Below, piece after piece: positions 38,739 to 46,470 of a stretch of DNA of 64,000 nt; within the stretch, counting starts at the first letter, position 1; the number at the start of each line of letters is the position of its first letter. This DNA comes from Gordonia soli NBRC 108243. GTDB lineage: Bacteria > Actinomycetota > Actinomycetes > Mycobacteriales > Mycobacteriaceae. The DNA lies in contig NZ_BANX01000036.1 of NCBI RefSeq assembly GCF_000334455.1, positions 1 through 64,000 on the forward strand, read 5' to 3'. Both the position numbers and the translations under genes were made by a program. The notes below the pieces were generated by a model. It worked only from the letters and a program-made list of their open reading frames with translations, did no database searches and was not told the origin of the DNA.

Positions 38739-40072
38739 GCACGCACGACGGCACCGAGTTCAGCGGTGCGGCAGACCCGTTCACCGCGTTGCGCGCCTCC
38801 GATCTGCGAACCCCCGAACCGCTCGCACCGGACTCCGAGTTCGCGCGTTCATTGCGCGATCGACTCGAGCGCGGTGCGACCCTGCCGAGAGGAGTCGTCA
38901 TGAGCAGCACCACCATCGAGACACGAGAGACAGATACACCGGTCGGCGCGTCGACCAGCCCGGACACCGCGACCGAGGTCGTCGAGCGACCAGGGGCGCT
39001 TCCCTACCTGACCGTGGCCGGCGCCCGCGACGCCATCGACTGGTATGTCGCCAGTCTGGGGGCGCGCCTGCGCGGCGAGCCGATCGTGATGGACGATGAC
39101 CGCATCGGTCACGCCGAGCTCGAGATCGGCGGCGGCGTCATCTATATCGCCGACGAGTTCGCCGACATCGGACTGACCGGGCCGGCTCCGGGCCACGTGT
39201 CGGTGAGCTTGATGCTCCCGGTCGCCGACACAGATAGCGCGCTGGAGACCGCTCGCCGTGGGGGCGCCACCATCCAGCGAGAACCCTACGAGGGCTACGG
39301 CACCCGTGGGGCCACGATCATCGACCCGTTCGGCCATCGGTGGATGCTGACCGGACCGTCGGCGACGCCCCCACCATCGACCGTCCGAGCCGGCGATGTC
39401 GGGTACATGTCCCTGAACACCCCCGACGTCGAGCGCGCCGTCGCCTTCTACGGCGCCGTCCTCGGCTGGGAGTACGACGAGGCCACCCGGCGGGTCACCA
39501 ACGTCGGCCATCCGCTCGGCGTCGTCGAATCCGACGGTCCGGGAACACTGTTCGGCGCCTACGCCGTCGACGACCTCGATGCTGCCCGCGAGCGGATCGT
39601 CGCGGCGGGGGGCCGTGCCGAACAGGCTGTCACGCGCAACGGACGCACTGTCCTCGATGCGGTCGACGACGCCGGGGTCGCCTTCGCGGTGTACGTTCCC
39701 GACCCCGGCGACGCCCGACTCGATCAGCACCCGAGCGGAGTCGGCGAGATGTCGTACCTGACCGTGAGTACCCGCGACAGCGAGCGGTTCCGCCGTTTCT
39801 ACGGATCGGTGCTCGGCTGGGAGTTCACCGCAGGACGGATGGCCGACGGCTGGGAGGCCGACGACGTCCACCCGCAGGTCGGGATCGCCGGCGGCGCGGA
39901 TCGTGAAGTGGCCGTGCCCATGTGGAATGTAGCCGACATCGACGCTGCCGTGCAGCGCGTCCGCGACGCCGGTGGTCGGGTGATCACCGATCCTGACCCG
40001 CAGCCCTACGGGATCATGGCACTGTGCGCAGACGACCAGGAGACCGAGTTCTATCTGGGACAGCTCTTCTGA
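38735..40072 (+). CDS. Three-module VOC protein with unusual N-terminal segment
   Basis: The 445-residue product has three vicinal-oxygen-chelate modules: about 85-205 (PYLTVAGARDAIDWYVASL), about 225-330 (GYMSLNTPDVERAVAFYGAV) and about 340-445 (MSYLTVSTRDSERFRRFYGS). The first 60 residues (DPFTALRASDLRTPEP, FARSLRDRLERG) are charged, helical and unlike VOC; similar segments occur in actinobacterial proteins encoded next to sigma factors and may contact the sigma factor. ATG 38735 has GAGGAGGAC before it. A second in-frame ATG at 38900 with its own GAGAGGAG site could make a VOC-only product. Confidence 0.83.
   Translation: MSTHDGTEFSGAADPFTALRASDLRTPEPLAPDSEFARSLRDRLERGATLPRGVVMSSTTIETRETDTPVGASTSPDTATEVVERPGALPYLTVAGARDAIDWYVASLGARLRGEPIVMDDDRIGHAELEIGGGVIYIADEFADIGLTGPAPGHVSVSLMLPVADTDSALETARRGGATIQREPYEGYGTRGATIIDPFGHRWMLTGPSATPPPSTVRAGDVGYMSLNTPDVERAVAFYGAVLGWEYDEATRRVTNVGHPLGVVESDGPGTLFGAYAVDDLDAARERIVAAGGRAEQAVTRNGRTVLDAVDDAGVAFAVYVPDPGDARLDQHPSGVGEMSYLTVSTRDSERFRRFYGSVLGWEFTAGRMADGWEADDVHPQVGIAGGADREVAVPMWNVADIDAAVQRVRDAGGRVITDPDPQPYGIMALCADDQETEFYLGQLF
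38891..38902 (+). promoter_or_regulatory. Internal ribosome site and in-frame ATG inside the VOC gene
   Basis: GAGAGGAGTCGTC directly precedes ATG 38900, codon 56 of the 38735 reading. The spacing is close to ideal. Initiation here would remove the sigma-linked N-terminal segment and leave the three VOC modules. Confidence 0.45.
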
Positions 40073-40089
40073 GCTGTTGTCGACCGACC

Positions 40090-40194
40090 ACCGGCCCGTC
40101 GACCGTGCGCTTGAAGTCGTCGACCGTGCGCCCTGGCTCGTCCCTCGTGCGCCCGGCTGCGTTGAGCCGTCGTCGAGCGTGCCCCTTGCGGCCG
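40090..40194 (-). repeat. Degenerate 21-bp tandem array, minus orientation
   Basis: Read on the minus strand, units start with GCGCACGGTCGACG. Two are exact at 14 bases (40118-40131 and 40097-40110). A third at 40139-40152 (GCGCACGAGGGACG) keeps the 21-bp step, and two more decayed units lie at about 40153-40194. The spacing 40097, 40118, 40139 is exactly 21. Confidence 0.65.
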
Positions 40195-40207
40195 CCCAAG
40201 CCGGATC

Positions 40208-40268
40208 TCTGACACCCGAGCGAGCCGCGCTGTGGAATACCCACAGCACCAGCCGCTCCAGTGTCAGA
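40208..40268. repeat. 61-nt three-helix stem-loop, copy A
   Basis: Nested perfect helices are TCTGACAC/GTGTCAGA (40208-40215 with 40261-40268), GAGCG/CGCTC (40218-40222 with 40254-40258) and GCTGTGG/CCACAGC (40229-40235 with 40241-40247) around an AATAC loop. It resembles the element at 56111-56171 in length, layout and parts of the sequence. Confidence 0.75.
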
Positions 40269-40297
40269 AATCCCGAGACCGCCACCGGTGCGAGCGG

Positions 40298-40314
40298 CCT
40301 GTTCACGGAACAGG
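40298..40314. terminator. Small perfect hairpin
   Basis: CCTGTTC and GAACAGG pair around ACG. It could end the monooxygenase transcript arriving from the right or be part of the repeat cluster. Confidence 0.45.
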
Positions 40315-40328
40315 GCGCGATCGACAGG

Positions 40329-40405
40329 ACGCACCCGCGGTCGAGCAACCTGCACGATCAACGCTTTCGAGCGCACGGTCAACGAATCAGAGCGCACGAT
40401 CGACG
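40329..40405 (+). repeat. Degenerate 21-bp tandem array, plus orientation
   Basis: Units GCGCACGGTCAACG (40371-40384) and GCGCACGATCGACG (40392-40405) are 21 bp apart. CTGCACGATCAACG at 40350-40363 is an earlier unit, and a decayed one lies near 40329. The consensus equals that of the array at 40090-40194 but on the opposite strand. The array reaches to within 5 bp of the monooxygenase stop. Confidence 0.65.
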
Positions 40406-40409
40406 CGGA

Positions 40410-41873
40410 TCACCTCAGGTGGAAGTCGCTCGGATCCGGTACCGAGAGCATCGCGGTCAATCGCGCACGGTCGTACGGGAACAGGTCGATGCTGCCGCCT
40501 TCGCTGAAGTACCAGGAGTTGCATCCGGTGTTCCACACCGTCGGCCCCATCGCCGCTGCCACGTCGGCATTGAAGGCGTCCGTGGCCTCGTCGGTCACCT
40601 CGATCGACCGCACCTCCCCGGCCCGCCAACGATCGAGCCACTGCGCGATGTACTCGGCCGTCAGCTCGGAGGTGTACTGCAGCGAGATCGACCCGGTCGG
40701 CGAGTTCGGCCCGAGCACGGTGAAGAGGTTCGGGAAGCCAGGGATGGCGGTCATCCGGTACGCGCGCGGCCCTGCCGACCACTCCTGCGCCAACGTCCGC
40801 CCGACCCGACCGACGATCTCCATCGGCCGCATGTAGTTGTGCGCCTCGAACCCCGTTGCCAGCACGATGATGTCGACGTCCCGCGTGGTTCCGTCGGCGG
40901 AGCAGATGCCGGTCCGCGTGACCTCGATGATCTTCTCGGTCACCAGCTCCGCATTCGGTCGCTGGATGGCACGGTGATACGTCCCCGAAACGACCTGACG
41001 CTTGCACAGCGGCTCGTCCGTCGGCGTGAGTCGGGCCCGCAGCTCCCGATCGCGCACACCGACCCGCAGCGAGAGTCGCGCGTATGCCTGCACCGCACGT
41101 CGTCGCCACGATGGCCGGGTCGTGATGTCGGCAAGAATTCCGGAGCCCCACAGGAGAATCCGATACAGCCGATCATGGACGCCGGGGAAGCGATGCAACA
41201 GGGAACCGACCGCGGCGAGTTGCCGCAACGACATCGGAGCCCACAGGATCCACTGCGGCGAGCGGACGTAATGGGTGATCGTCGACGCGCCACCGACCAA
41301 CGCCGACACCACCTGCACGCCGGTCGACCCCGTTCCGACGACGGCGATGTCACGCCCGTCGGTCTCCAACCCGTCCGGCCACCGCGCGGTGTGCACCACC
41401 TCGCCCGCGAAGTCGTCCAGCCCGGGAATGTCCGGAACAGCAGGATGGTGCAGTACGCCGGTTGCACAGACCAGGACGTCGGCGACGATCGATTCGCCGC
41501 CGGCGATCGTCACGATCCACGTCGACTCCGAATCATTCCACTGTGCGGCAACCACTTCGGTGTCGAGTCGAATGAACCGATCGAGCCCCAGATCGTCGAC
41601 CACCGCCCGGTGGTATCGCTGGATCTCCGTGCCCGACGCCCAGATGTGCGACCAGTCGGGTTTGGGCGCGAAACCGAATTGGTAGAGCTGCGACGGGACA
41701 TCGCACGTGAGCCCCGGATACCGGTTCCAGTGCCAGACCCCACCGACATCGGAACCCTTTTCGAGCACGGTGACATCGGAGAAGCCACGACGGCGGAAGA
41801 CGTGCAGCGCGGTGATCCCGGCGACGCCGGCACCGACGATCACCACACGAGGCTCCCGCGCAGTCCCGCTCAT
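40410..41873 (-). CDS. Flavin-binding Baeyer-Villiger-type monooxygenase
   Basis: The 487-residue protein has FAD motif VVIVGAGVAGITALHVF at about 9-25, the fingerprint FAGEVVHTARWPDG near 152-165 and the NADPH motif VVGTGSTGVQVV near 175. It would convert a ketone to an ester or lactone. It is the last gene of a three-gene operon: its ATG overlaps the patatin gene stop by 4 nt. The ester made here could be the substrate of that hydrolase, and the SDR could supply the ketone, but this order of steps is inference. Confidence 0.87.
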   Translation of the reverse strand: MSGTAREPRVVIVGAGVAGITALHVFRRRGFSDVTVLEKGSDVGGVWHWNRYPGLTCDVPSQLYQFGFAPKPDWSHIWASGTEIQRYHRAVVDDLGLDRFIRLDTEVVAAQWNDSESTWIVTIAGGESIVADVLVCATGVLHHPAVPDIPGLDDFAGEVVHTARWPDGLETDGRDIAVVGTGSTGVQVVSALVGGASTITHYVRSPQWILWAPMSLRQLAAVGSLLHRFPGVHDRLYRILLWGSGILADITTRPSWRRRAVQAYARLSLRVGVRDRELRARLTPTDEPLCKRQVVSGTYHRAIQRPNAELVTEKIIEVTRTGICSADGTTRDVDIIVLATGFEAHNYMRPMEIVGRVGRTLAQEWSAGPRAYRMTAIPGFPNLFTVLGPNSPTGSISLQYTSELTAEYIAQWLDRWRAGEVRSIEVTDEATDAFNADVAAAMGPTVWNTGCNSWYFSEGGSIDLFPYDRARLTAMLSVPDPSDFHLR

Positions 41874-42808
41874 GCGCCGACCCCACTCCGCGACAACGCG
41901 GCTCGGACCGTGTGCGGGGCAGTTCGCATCGACGACCCGAAGGCATCCACCCGATGAGATCGTCGCATGAAGTTCGCACCGAGTCCCCGGAGATCCTGCG
42001 TGGTCGGCAGGATGGGGATCACCGTCTGCCCCCGCGCGCGGGCGGTCTCGATCTCGGCGGCGAGCCCCGCGGACATCGGCCGCCGGAGCAACCGATCCTC
42101 GACGGCACCGCCGACACCCGGAACCCGTTCCCCGACAGCCGAGGCCATCGGCGCGATCACGTAGACGGTGTGTGCGTCGGCAGCACTCACCAGGTCGACT
42201 GATGCGGTCGATGCCGCACCCCCGTCGACGAACAGCCGACCGTCGACGGCGACCGGCGGCATCCAGCCCGGGATCGCCCAGGACGCCCGCAGCGCCTCGC
42301 CCACCGACACGGTGGGTCCGCCCGGTGCACCGAAGGCCACGCGATCACCTGATCGCACGTCGTAGGCGACCATCCGCGCCCCGCCATGCGGCAACCACTC
42401 ACCGCCGCCGGTAGCGCCCATCCCATCGGCGAGACGCTGCAACCACGACGCGTCGCCACGCCCGGTCGGCGCCATCCCGGTCAGTGCCGCATGCCCCGAA
42501 CGGCGGCGCAGCAGAGCGGGAGCGAGCAGCGGAAGCCGGGGTACCGGTGGGATGCCGGACGGCGTGGCGGCGACGTGTGCTCGCAGACGTGAATCCGTTG
42601 CGGTGCCGCGCTGCATCGCGACCAGTTCGTCGACACCGATCCCGCTGCCCAGCATCGTCACCAGCTCGGCGCCGGCCGAGGTGCCCTGCAGCACATCGGC
42701 ATCGCGAGGATCCAGGCCGGTCTGGTCAGCCAGGGCATGCAGGGCCGCGACCACCCAGGCACCGCCGATGGTGCCACCACAACCGATCACGACTGCGGTG
42801 CCGGTCAT
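41870..42808 (-). CDS. Patatin-like phospholipase/esterase
   Basis: The 312-residue protein shows the patatin oxyanion segment VIGCGGTIGGAW (about 7-18), the nucleophile elbow GTSAG with Ser44, and the catalytic Asp in FVDGGAAST (Asp195). It is an intracellular-type lipid or ester hydrolase without signal peptide. ATG 42808 overlaps the SDR stop by 4 nt; the frame is open upstream to 43834 but that part is the shadow of the SDR gene. Middle gene of the SDR-patatin-monooxygenase operon. Confidence 0.85.
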   Translation of the reverse strand: MTGTAVVIGCGGTIGGAWVVAALHALADQTGLDPRDADVLQGTSAGAELVTMLGSGIGVDELVAMQRGTATDSRLRAHVAATPSGIPPVPRLPLLAPALLRRRSGHAALTGMAPTGRGDASWLQRLADGMGATGGGEWLPHGGARMVAYDVRSGDRVAFGAPGGPTVSVGEALRASWAIPGWMPPVAVDGRLFVDGGAASTASVDLVSAADAHTVYVIAPMASAVGERVPGVGGAVEDRLLRRPMSAGLAAEIETARARGQTVIPILPTTQDLRGLGANFMRRSHRVDAFGSSMRTAPHTVRAALSRSGVGA

Positions 42809-43689
42809 CGCGACTCCCCGGCGTCGATCCGCGCCACATGATGGGCAGCGACCTGACGACTCAGGCGATCCGAGTACGCGCGACGGCTGTCCGCGTCGAT
42901 CGAGGTCAGAGCCCGACGATCGTCGATCAGCCTGCGCGCCAGGCGTTCCACGATCTCGGGGACGGCCGCGGCGACAGCGGACCATCCCGGCGCCACCCAC
43001 CGGGGTACCGACACCCGCCGGGCTCCGGTACGAGCGATGTGGACGATCGCGGCAGCGACATCGGCGGGGTCGACCGTCGGCATCCCGCCACCGAGCCGGG
43101 CTCCCGACGCCAGTTCGGTTCGAACCGCCGACGGCAGCACCACCGAGACGACGACCCCGGTTCCCGCGTACTCGCGTCGAGCGGCCAACGATGCACCGAG
43201 CGCAGCGAACTTGCTGGTGTTGTACGTGACCATCCCGGGGATCGGGATCATGCCGGCCATCGAGGCGACGTTGACGATGCGGCCGTCGCCGCGGTCGAGC
43301 ATGCCCGGTAGGACCGCGCGCATCCCGTTGAGCACGCCGCGGACGTTGACGTCCAGGATCAGGTCGGTGACCTCGTCGGTCTCGTCCTCGAAGGGGCCCA
43401 GGGGCATCACACCCGCGTTGTTGACCAGGATGTCGACGCGGCCCGACTCCTGAAGCACGCTCCCGAGGAAGTCCTGCCACGACGACACATCCGTGACGTC
43501 GAGTCGAGCAGCCCGAGCACGGGCGATCGATGCGGCGGTCGTCTCGGCCTCCGCGAGGTCGACATCCCCGATCCACACATCCGCGCCCTGCGCCGCGAAG
43601 AGCTCGGCGGTCGCGGCCCCGATCCCACGGGCCGCCCCCGTGATCACCACCACCGATCCAGAGATCGGCCGATCCTGTCGTACCACCAT
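42805..43689 (-). CDS. Short-chain dehydrogenase/reductase
   Basis: The 294-residue protein has the NAD(P) motif VVITGAARGIGAATAELF at about 14-31, NNAGVMPLGPF near 90, catalytic Ser in NVASMAGMIPIPG and the YNTSK active-site tetrad (Tyr and Lys about 156 and 160). The longer C-terminus (after about 230) resembles SDRs of the mycobacterial Rv3085 kind. GGAG lies before ATG 43689. It is the first gene of the operon and faces a TetR gene across two palindromes. Confidence 0.87.
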   Translation of the reverse strand: MVVRQDRPISGSVVVITGAARGIGAATAELFAAQGADVWIGDVDLAEAETTAASIARARAARLDVTDVSSWQDFLGSVLQESGRVDILVNNAGVMPLGPFEDETDEVTDLILDVNVRGVLNGMRAVLPGMLDRGDGRIVNVASMAGMIPIPGMVTYNTSKFAALGASLAARREYAGTGVVVSVVLPSAVRTELASGARLGGGMPTVDPADVAAAIVHIARTGARRVSVPRWVAPGWSAVAAAVPEIVERLARRLIDDRRALTSIDADSRRAYSDRLSRQVAAHHVARIDAGESR

Positions 43690-43720
43690 CGTTGCTGCTC
43701 CTGCCCTCGCCGTCAGATTT

Positions 43721-43753
43721 CAAATACCGACGGTATTTGGATACTGGTGGTAT
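43721..43753. promoter_or_regulatory. Two tandem TetR operators
   Basis: CAAATACCGACGGTATTTG at 43721-43739 is a perfect 19-bp palindrome with a single central base. ATACTGGTGGTAT at 43741-43753 repeats its core (ATACCGACGGTAT) with changes near the centre; the centres are 17 bp apart. The second site overlaps the first possible ATG of the TetR gene. They lie between the SDR operon and the TetR gene. Confidence 0.82.
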
Positions 43754-44414
43754 GTCAACGCTCGTCTCTCGTATCATCGGCGACATGGCGCGCATCACCA
43801 GGGCAGAACGGCAGGCGGCGACGCGCGCCGACATCCTCGCCGCCGCGCGCGCCCGGTTCCTCCGGGACGGGTATGCGCCGACGAGTCTCGAACAGATCGC
43901 GGAGGACGCCGGCTATTCGAAGGGCGCGGTGTACTCCAACTTCCGCGACAAACCCACGCTGTGTCGCGAGGTCCTCGAGGCCATTCACGACACCAAGCTG
44001 GGCGAGGTCCGCTCGATCATCGCGGCCGATCGGGACATCGACGAGTTGCTCGCCGACATCGAGGACTGGCTGGAGCGCACCGTCGGCGACGTCGGCTGGA
44101 CGATGCTGGAGATGGAGTTCGCCGTGGTCTCGCGCGGCAATGTGGAGCTGACCCGCATGATCGGCTCGCTGCACGGCGGCATGCACGATGCCATCGTCAC
44201 CGCCCTCCGGGGCGTCGGCGCGCGACTCGGCCTGGCCGACGAATCGGACCGCACCTATTCGGAGTTCGCCGACCTCATCGTGGCCACCACCTTCGGGCTC
44301 GGCGTGCAACGCGCCGTCGACCCGACCATCTCCATCCGACCTGCCGTACAAGCGATCCGCGGCGTGGTCGCGACACTCACCGCAGGTGGGTCGAGCACCC
44401 CGGCGGCACGCTGA
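43752..44414 (+). CDS. TetR-family regulator of the SDR-patatin-monooxygenase operon
   Basis: The protein has 220 residues with the TetR region ADILAAARARFLRDGYAPTS then AEDAGYSKGAVYSNFRDKPT near the N-terminus. It is divergent from the SDR gene with two palindromic operators between them, so it very likely represses the operon and itself. The start is uncertain: ATG 43752 lies within the second operator, and ATG 43785 (MARITRAERQ) starts right at the DNA-binding fold; neither has a good ribosome site. Its stop is 3 nt from the stop of the convergent HxlR gene. Confidence 0.87.
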   Translation: MSTLVSRIIGDMARITRAERQAATRADILAAARARFLRDGYAPTSLEQIAEDAGYSKGAVYSNFRDKPTLCREVLEAIHDTKLGEVRSIIAADRDIDELLADIEDWLERTVGDVGWTMLEMEFAVVSRGNVELTRMIGSLHGGMHDAIVTALRGVGARLGLADESDRTYSEFADLIVATTFGLGVQRAVDPTISIRPAVQAIRGVVATLTAGGSSTPAAR

Positions 44415-44417
44415 CGG

Positions 44418-44840
44418 TCAGCTGTCCCGACGCCGCTCGTCGTAAGAGTCGCGTGCGTCGGCGACCTCGTCGACCCGCGACTCCACGAACTCGATCAGCC
44501 CCATCAACTGAACTGCAACCGTACGACCGAGGTCGGTCAGCGAGTACTCCACCTTCGGCGGGATGTCCTGCAGCACGGACCTGCGGACGAAGCCGTCACG
44601 CTCGAGCGTCTGCAATGTCACCGACAGCATCCGCTCACTGACGCCGTCGACCCGGCGCCGTAGGGCGCTGAACCTGAGCTCCCCCTCGTTCAGCGCTGCC
44701 AGCGCCAGCAATCCCCACCGGCTGGTCACGTTCTGCAGGATGTCCCGCGACTGACAGTTCCGCGCGAAGACGTCTGCTTCCAGACCGGGGTCCAGCGCCC
44801 CGGAGTCGGGTCCCCCGGCGGCGTCGACTTCGTCGACCAT
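44418..44840 (-). CDS. HxlR/DUF24-family redox-type regulator, QorR-like
   Basis: The 140-residue winged-helix protein has the family start ARNCQSRDILQNVTSRWGLL, with a single Cys (Cys29) at the place where HxlR regulators carry the redox-sensing residue, then LRFSALRRRVDGVSERMLSV and GFVRRSVLQDIPPKVEYSLT. I chose ATG 44840 because GGGAGGGTG precedes it; the frame continues to 44900 without a ribosome site. It is divergent from a quinone oxidoreductase gene, the pairing known from qorR/qor2 in Corynebacterium glutamicum and ytfH/ytfG in E. coli. A perfect palindrome lies between. Confidence 0.87.
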   Translation of the reverse strand: MVDEVDAAGGPDSGALDPGLEADVFARNCQSRDILQNVTSRWGLLALAALNEGELRFSALRRRVDGVSERMLSVTLQTLERDGFVRRSVLQDIPPKVEYSLTDLGRTVAVQLMGLIEFVESRVDEVADARDSYDERRRDS

Positions 44841-44914
44841 CGCACCCTCCCCGGAGATCGGACCGCTCATGAGTTCGAGTGTAGACGCACAGCTCGGCAT
44901 GTGCTAATCATCAC

Positions 44915-44943
44915 GTATGCACTTATCAATAGTAAGTGCATAC
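44915..44943. promoter_or_regulatory. Perfect palindrome, probable HxlR operator
   Basis: GTATGCACTTA (44915-44925) and TAAGTGCATAC (44933-44943) are exact inverted repeats of 11 bp with a 7-nt spacer. The element is AT-rich against the GC-rich background and sits in the promoter gap between the HxlR gene and the oxidoreductase gene. Confidence 0.85.
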
Positions 44944-45039
44944 TGAAACGGAACTGCTCGGCAGCCGCGCACTGCGCGGCTCCGACGGAACGTCGGGATC
45001 GACGACAGGGATCTCGGAACCAGACACAAGGGAGAAGAC

Positions 45040-45903
45040 ATGACCACCTACGCCGTGACCGGAGCCACCGGCGGACTCGGAAGCGCATCGATCACCGCGC
45101 TCCTCGACCGCGGGGTCGCCCCGCGCGACATCGTCGCCGTGGTGCGGGACGCCGCCAAGGCCGCCGACCTCGAGGCGAAGGGCATCGGGATCCGGGTCGC
45201 GGACTACGCCGACCGCCCCTCGTTGGACGCTGCCTTCGCCGGAGTCGACAAACTGCTGTTCATCTCCGGCTCGGAGGTCGGCGCACGCGTCGCACAGCAC
45301 ACCGCGGTCGTCGATGCCGCAGCCGCCGCCGGGGTCGGCCTCGTCGCGTACACCAGCATCCTGCGGGCAGACTCCTCCCCGTTGCTGCTGGCGCAGGAGC
45401 ACCTGGCCACCGAGAAGGCACTCGCGGCGTCCGGCGTGCCCTTCGTTCTGCTCCGTAACGGTTGGTATTGGGACAACTACGCCGCTTCGGCACCGACCGC
45501 GCTCGAACTCGGGGTGTTCTACGGCAGTGCTGGAGATGGAAAGGTCGCCGGCGCAGCGCGTTCCGACTACGCCGCGGCTGCGGCAGCAGCGCTCGTGAGC
45601 GCCGATCCGGGCGCCGTCTACGAACTGGCGGGCACCCAACACCTCACGTACGCCGACATCGCGGCCACCTTCGCCGAGATCGGCGGCACGCCGGTGCGCT
45701 ACGAGAACCTGCCGCAGCAGGACTACGCCGCGGCCCTGGTGAAGGCCGGGCTCCCCGAGGGTTTCGCCGGAGTGCTCGCCGATTCCGACGCGGGAGCAGC
45801 CATCGGCGGATTGGATTCGGACTCCGACGATCTCGTCACCCTGGTGGGCCGCCCGCTGGTCCCATTCGCCGACGTCATCCGTCCGGCGCTCACCCAGAGC
45901 TGA
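45040..45903 (+). CDS. NAD(P)H:quinone oxidoreductase type 2 (QorB-like), NmrA-type fold
   Basis: The 287-residue protein begins with the Rossmann motif YAVTGATGGLGSASITALL and continues with VGLVAYTSILRADSSPL and FVLLRNGWYWDNY, which are typical of E. coli QorB/YtfG. It likely reduces quinones with NADPH and protects against electrophile stress. The ATG has AAGGGAGAAG upstream. The divergent HxlR regulator and the operator support this role. Ends 38 nt before a 17-bp perfect hairpin. Confidence 0.87.
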   Translation: MTTYAVTGATGGLGSASITALLDRGVAPRDIVAVVRDAAKAADLEAKGIGIRVADYADRPSLDAAFAGVDKLLFISGSEVGARVAQHTAVVDAAAAAGVGLVAYTSILRADSSPLLLAQEHLATEKALAASGVPFVLLRNGWYWDNYAASAPTALELGVFYGSAGDGKVAGAARSDYAAAAAAALVSADPGAVYELAGTQHLTYADIAATFAEIGGTPVRYENLPQQDYAAALVKAGLPEGFAGVLADSDAGAAIGGLDSDSDDLVTLVGRPLVPFADVIRPALTQS

Positions 45904-45941
45904 TGCCCCAGATCTGATGCTGTGGCGCGATCACGGCACAT

Positions 45942-45979
45942 GTCACGGGCCCCATGACCGATGTCATGGGGCCCGTGAC
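45942..45979. terminator. Perfect 17-bp hairpin between convergent genes
   Basis: GTCACGGGCCCCATGAC (45942-45958) and GTCATGGGGCCCGTGAC (45963-45979) are exact inverted repeats with a 4-nt CGAT loop. It is the strongest simple hairpin in the window and lies between stops at 45903 and 45991. Confidence 0.85.
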
Positions 45980-45990
45980 GCCTCTGTTGC

Positions 45991-46470
45991 TCACCGGAGT
46001 TGCTGGACCAGCCCTCCCGCCAGTGCCATCACCGCGCCGATCTGCGCCACCCCGCGGACGATGTTCCATCGCACCCACGGGACGGTGAAATCCGACCAGA
46101 TCCGCGCCGCGTCGGCGACGGTCACATCGCCCGCCGCATCGAGCCGATTGTTGAGCGGCACGTTGCACGCGAAGGTGACCAGCATCCCGACGATGTAGAG
46201 CGCCAGTGCCGCGACGGCCCACCACCGCAATCCCGTGCCCCACCAGAGCACGACCACCAGTCCGGCGAAGACGAGCCCGCCGGCGAAGACGACCGCGAAC
46301 ACCGGGTTGAGGATCGCGACGTTGATGCGCTGCATGACCTGGACGGCCGCAGCGGGATTCGAGCGATCGAGGCCGGGCATGACCGAGTAGGCGAAGGCTG
46401 CGAACAAGCCGGCGGCGAGACCGACCGTGGTGATGGCGAGGACCAGCACGACTCCCTTGACGTCGTTCAT
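45991..46470 (-). CDS. DUF1772 (anthrone oxygenase-like) membrane protein
   Basis: The 159-residue protein has four hydrophobic helices and the DUF1772 marks: GLFAAFAYSVMPGL (about 20-33), MQRINVAILNPVF (about 46-58), CNVPLNNRLDA and WVRWNIVRGV near the C-terminus. Some members act with quinone or anthrone oxidation; most are unknown. The ATG overlaps the stop of the upstream NmrA gene by 4 nt, so both are made together. Confidence 0.85.
   Translation of the reverse strand: MNDVKGVVLVLAITTVGLAAGLFAAFAYSVMPGLDRSNPAAAVQVMQRINVAILNPVFAVVFAGGLVFAGLVVVLWWGTGLRWWAVAALALYIVGMLVTFACNVPLNNRLDAAGDVTVADAARIWSDFTVPWVRWNIVRGVAQIGAVMALAGGLVQQLR

Larger units (their letters stand above)
40073..40409. other. 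337-bp convergent gap packed with repeats and hairpins, no gene seen
   Basis: The gap lies between the stop of the VOC gene and the stop of the monooxygenase gene on the other strand. From left to right it contains a minus-oriented 21-bp array, a 61-nt stem-loop, a 17-nt hairpin and a plus-oriented 21-bp array. I see no ribosome site followed by a plausible ORF. Open frames here are artefacts of the 21-bp period, which encodes heptads in several frames. Confidence 0.7.

Noticed and set aside
42809..43834. Extension of the patatin frame to 654 codons
   Set aside because: The added part overlaps the SDR gene in another frame and is Arg/Gly-rich noise; the ATG overlap at 42805-42808 sets the start.
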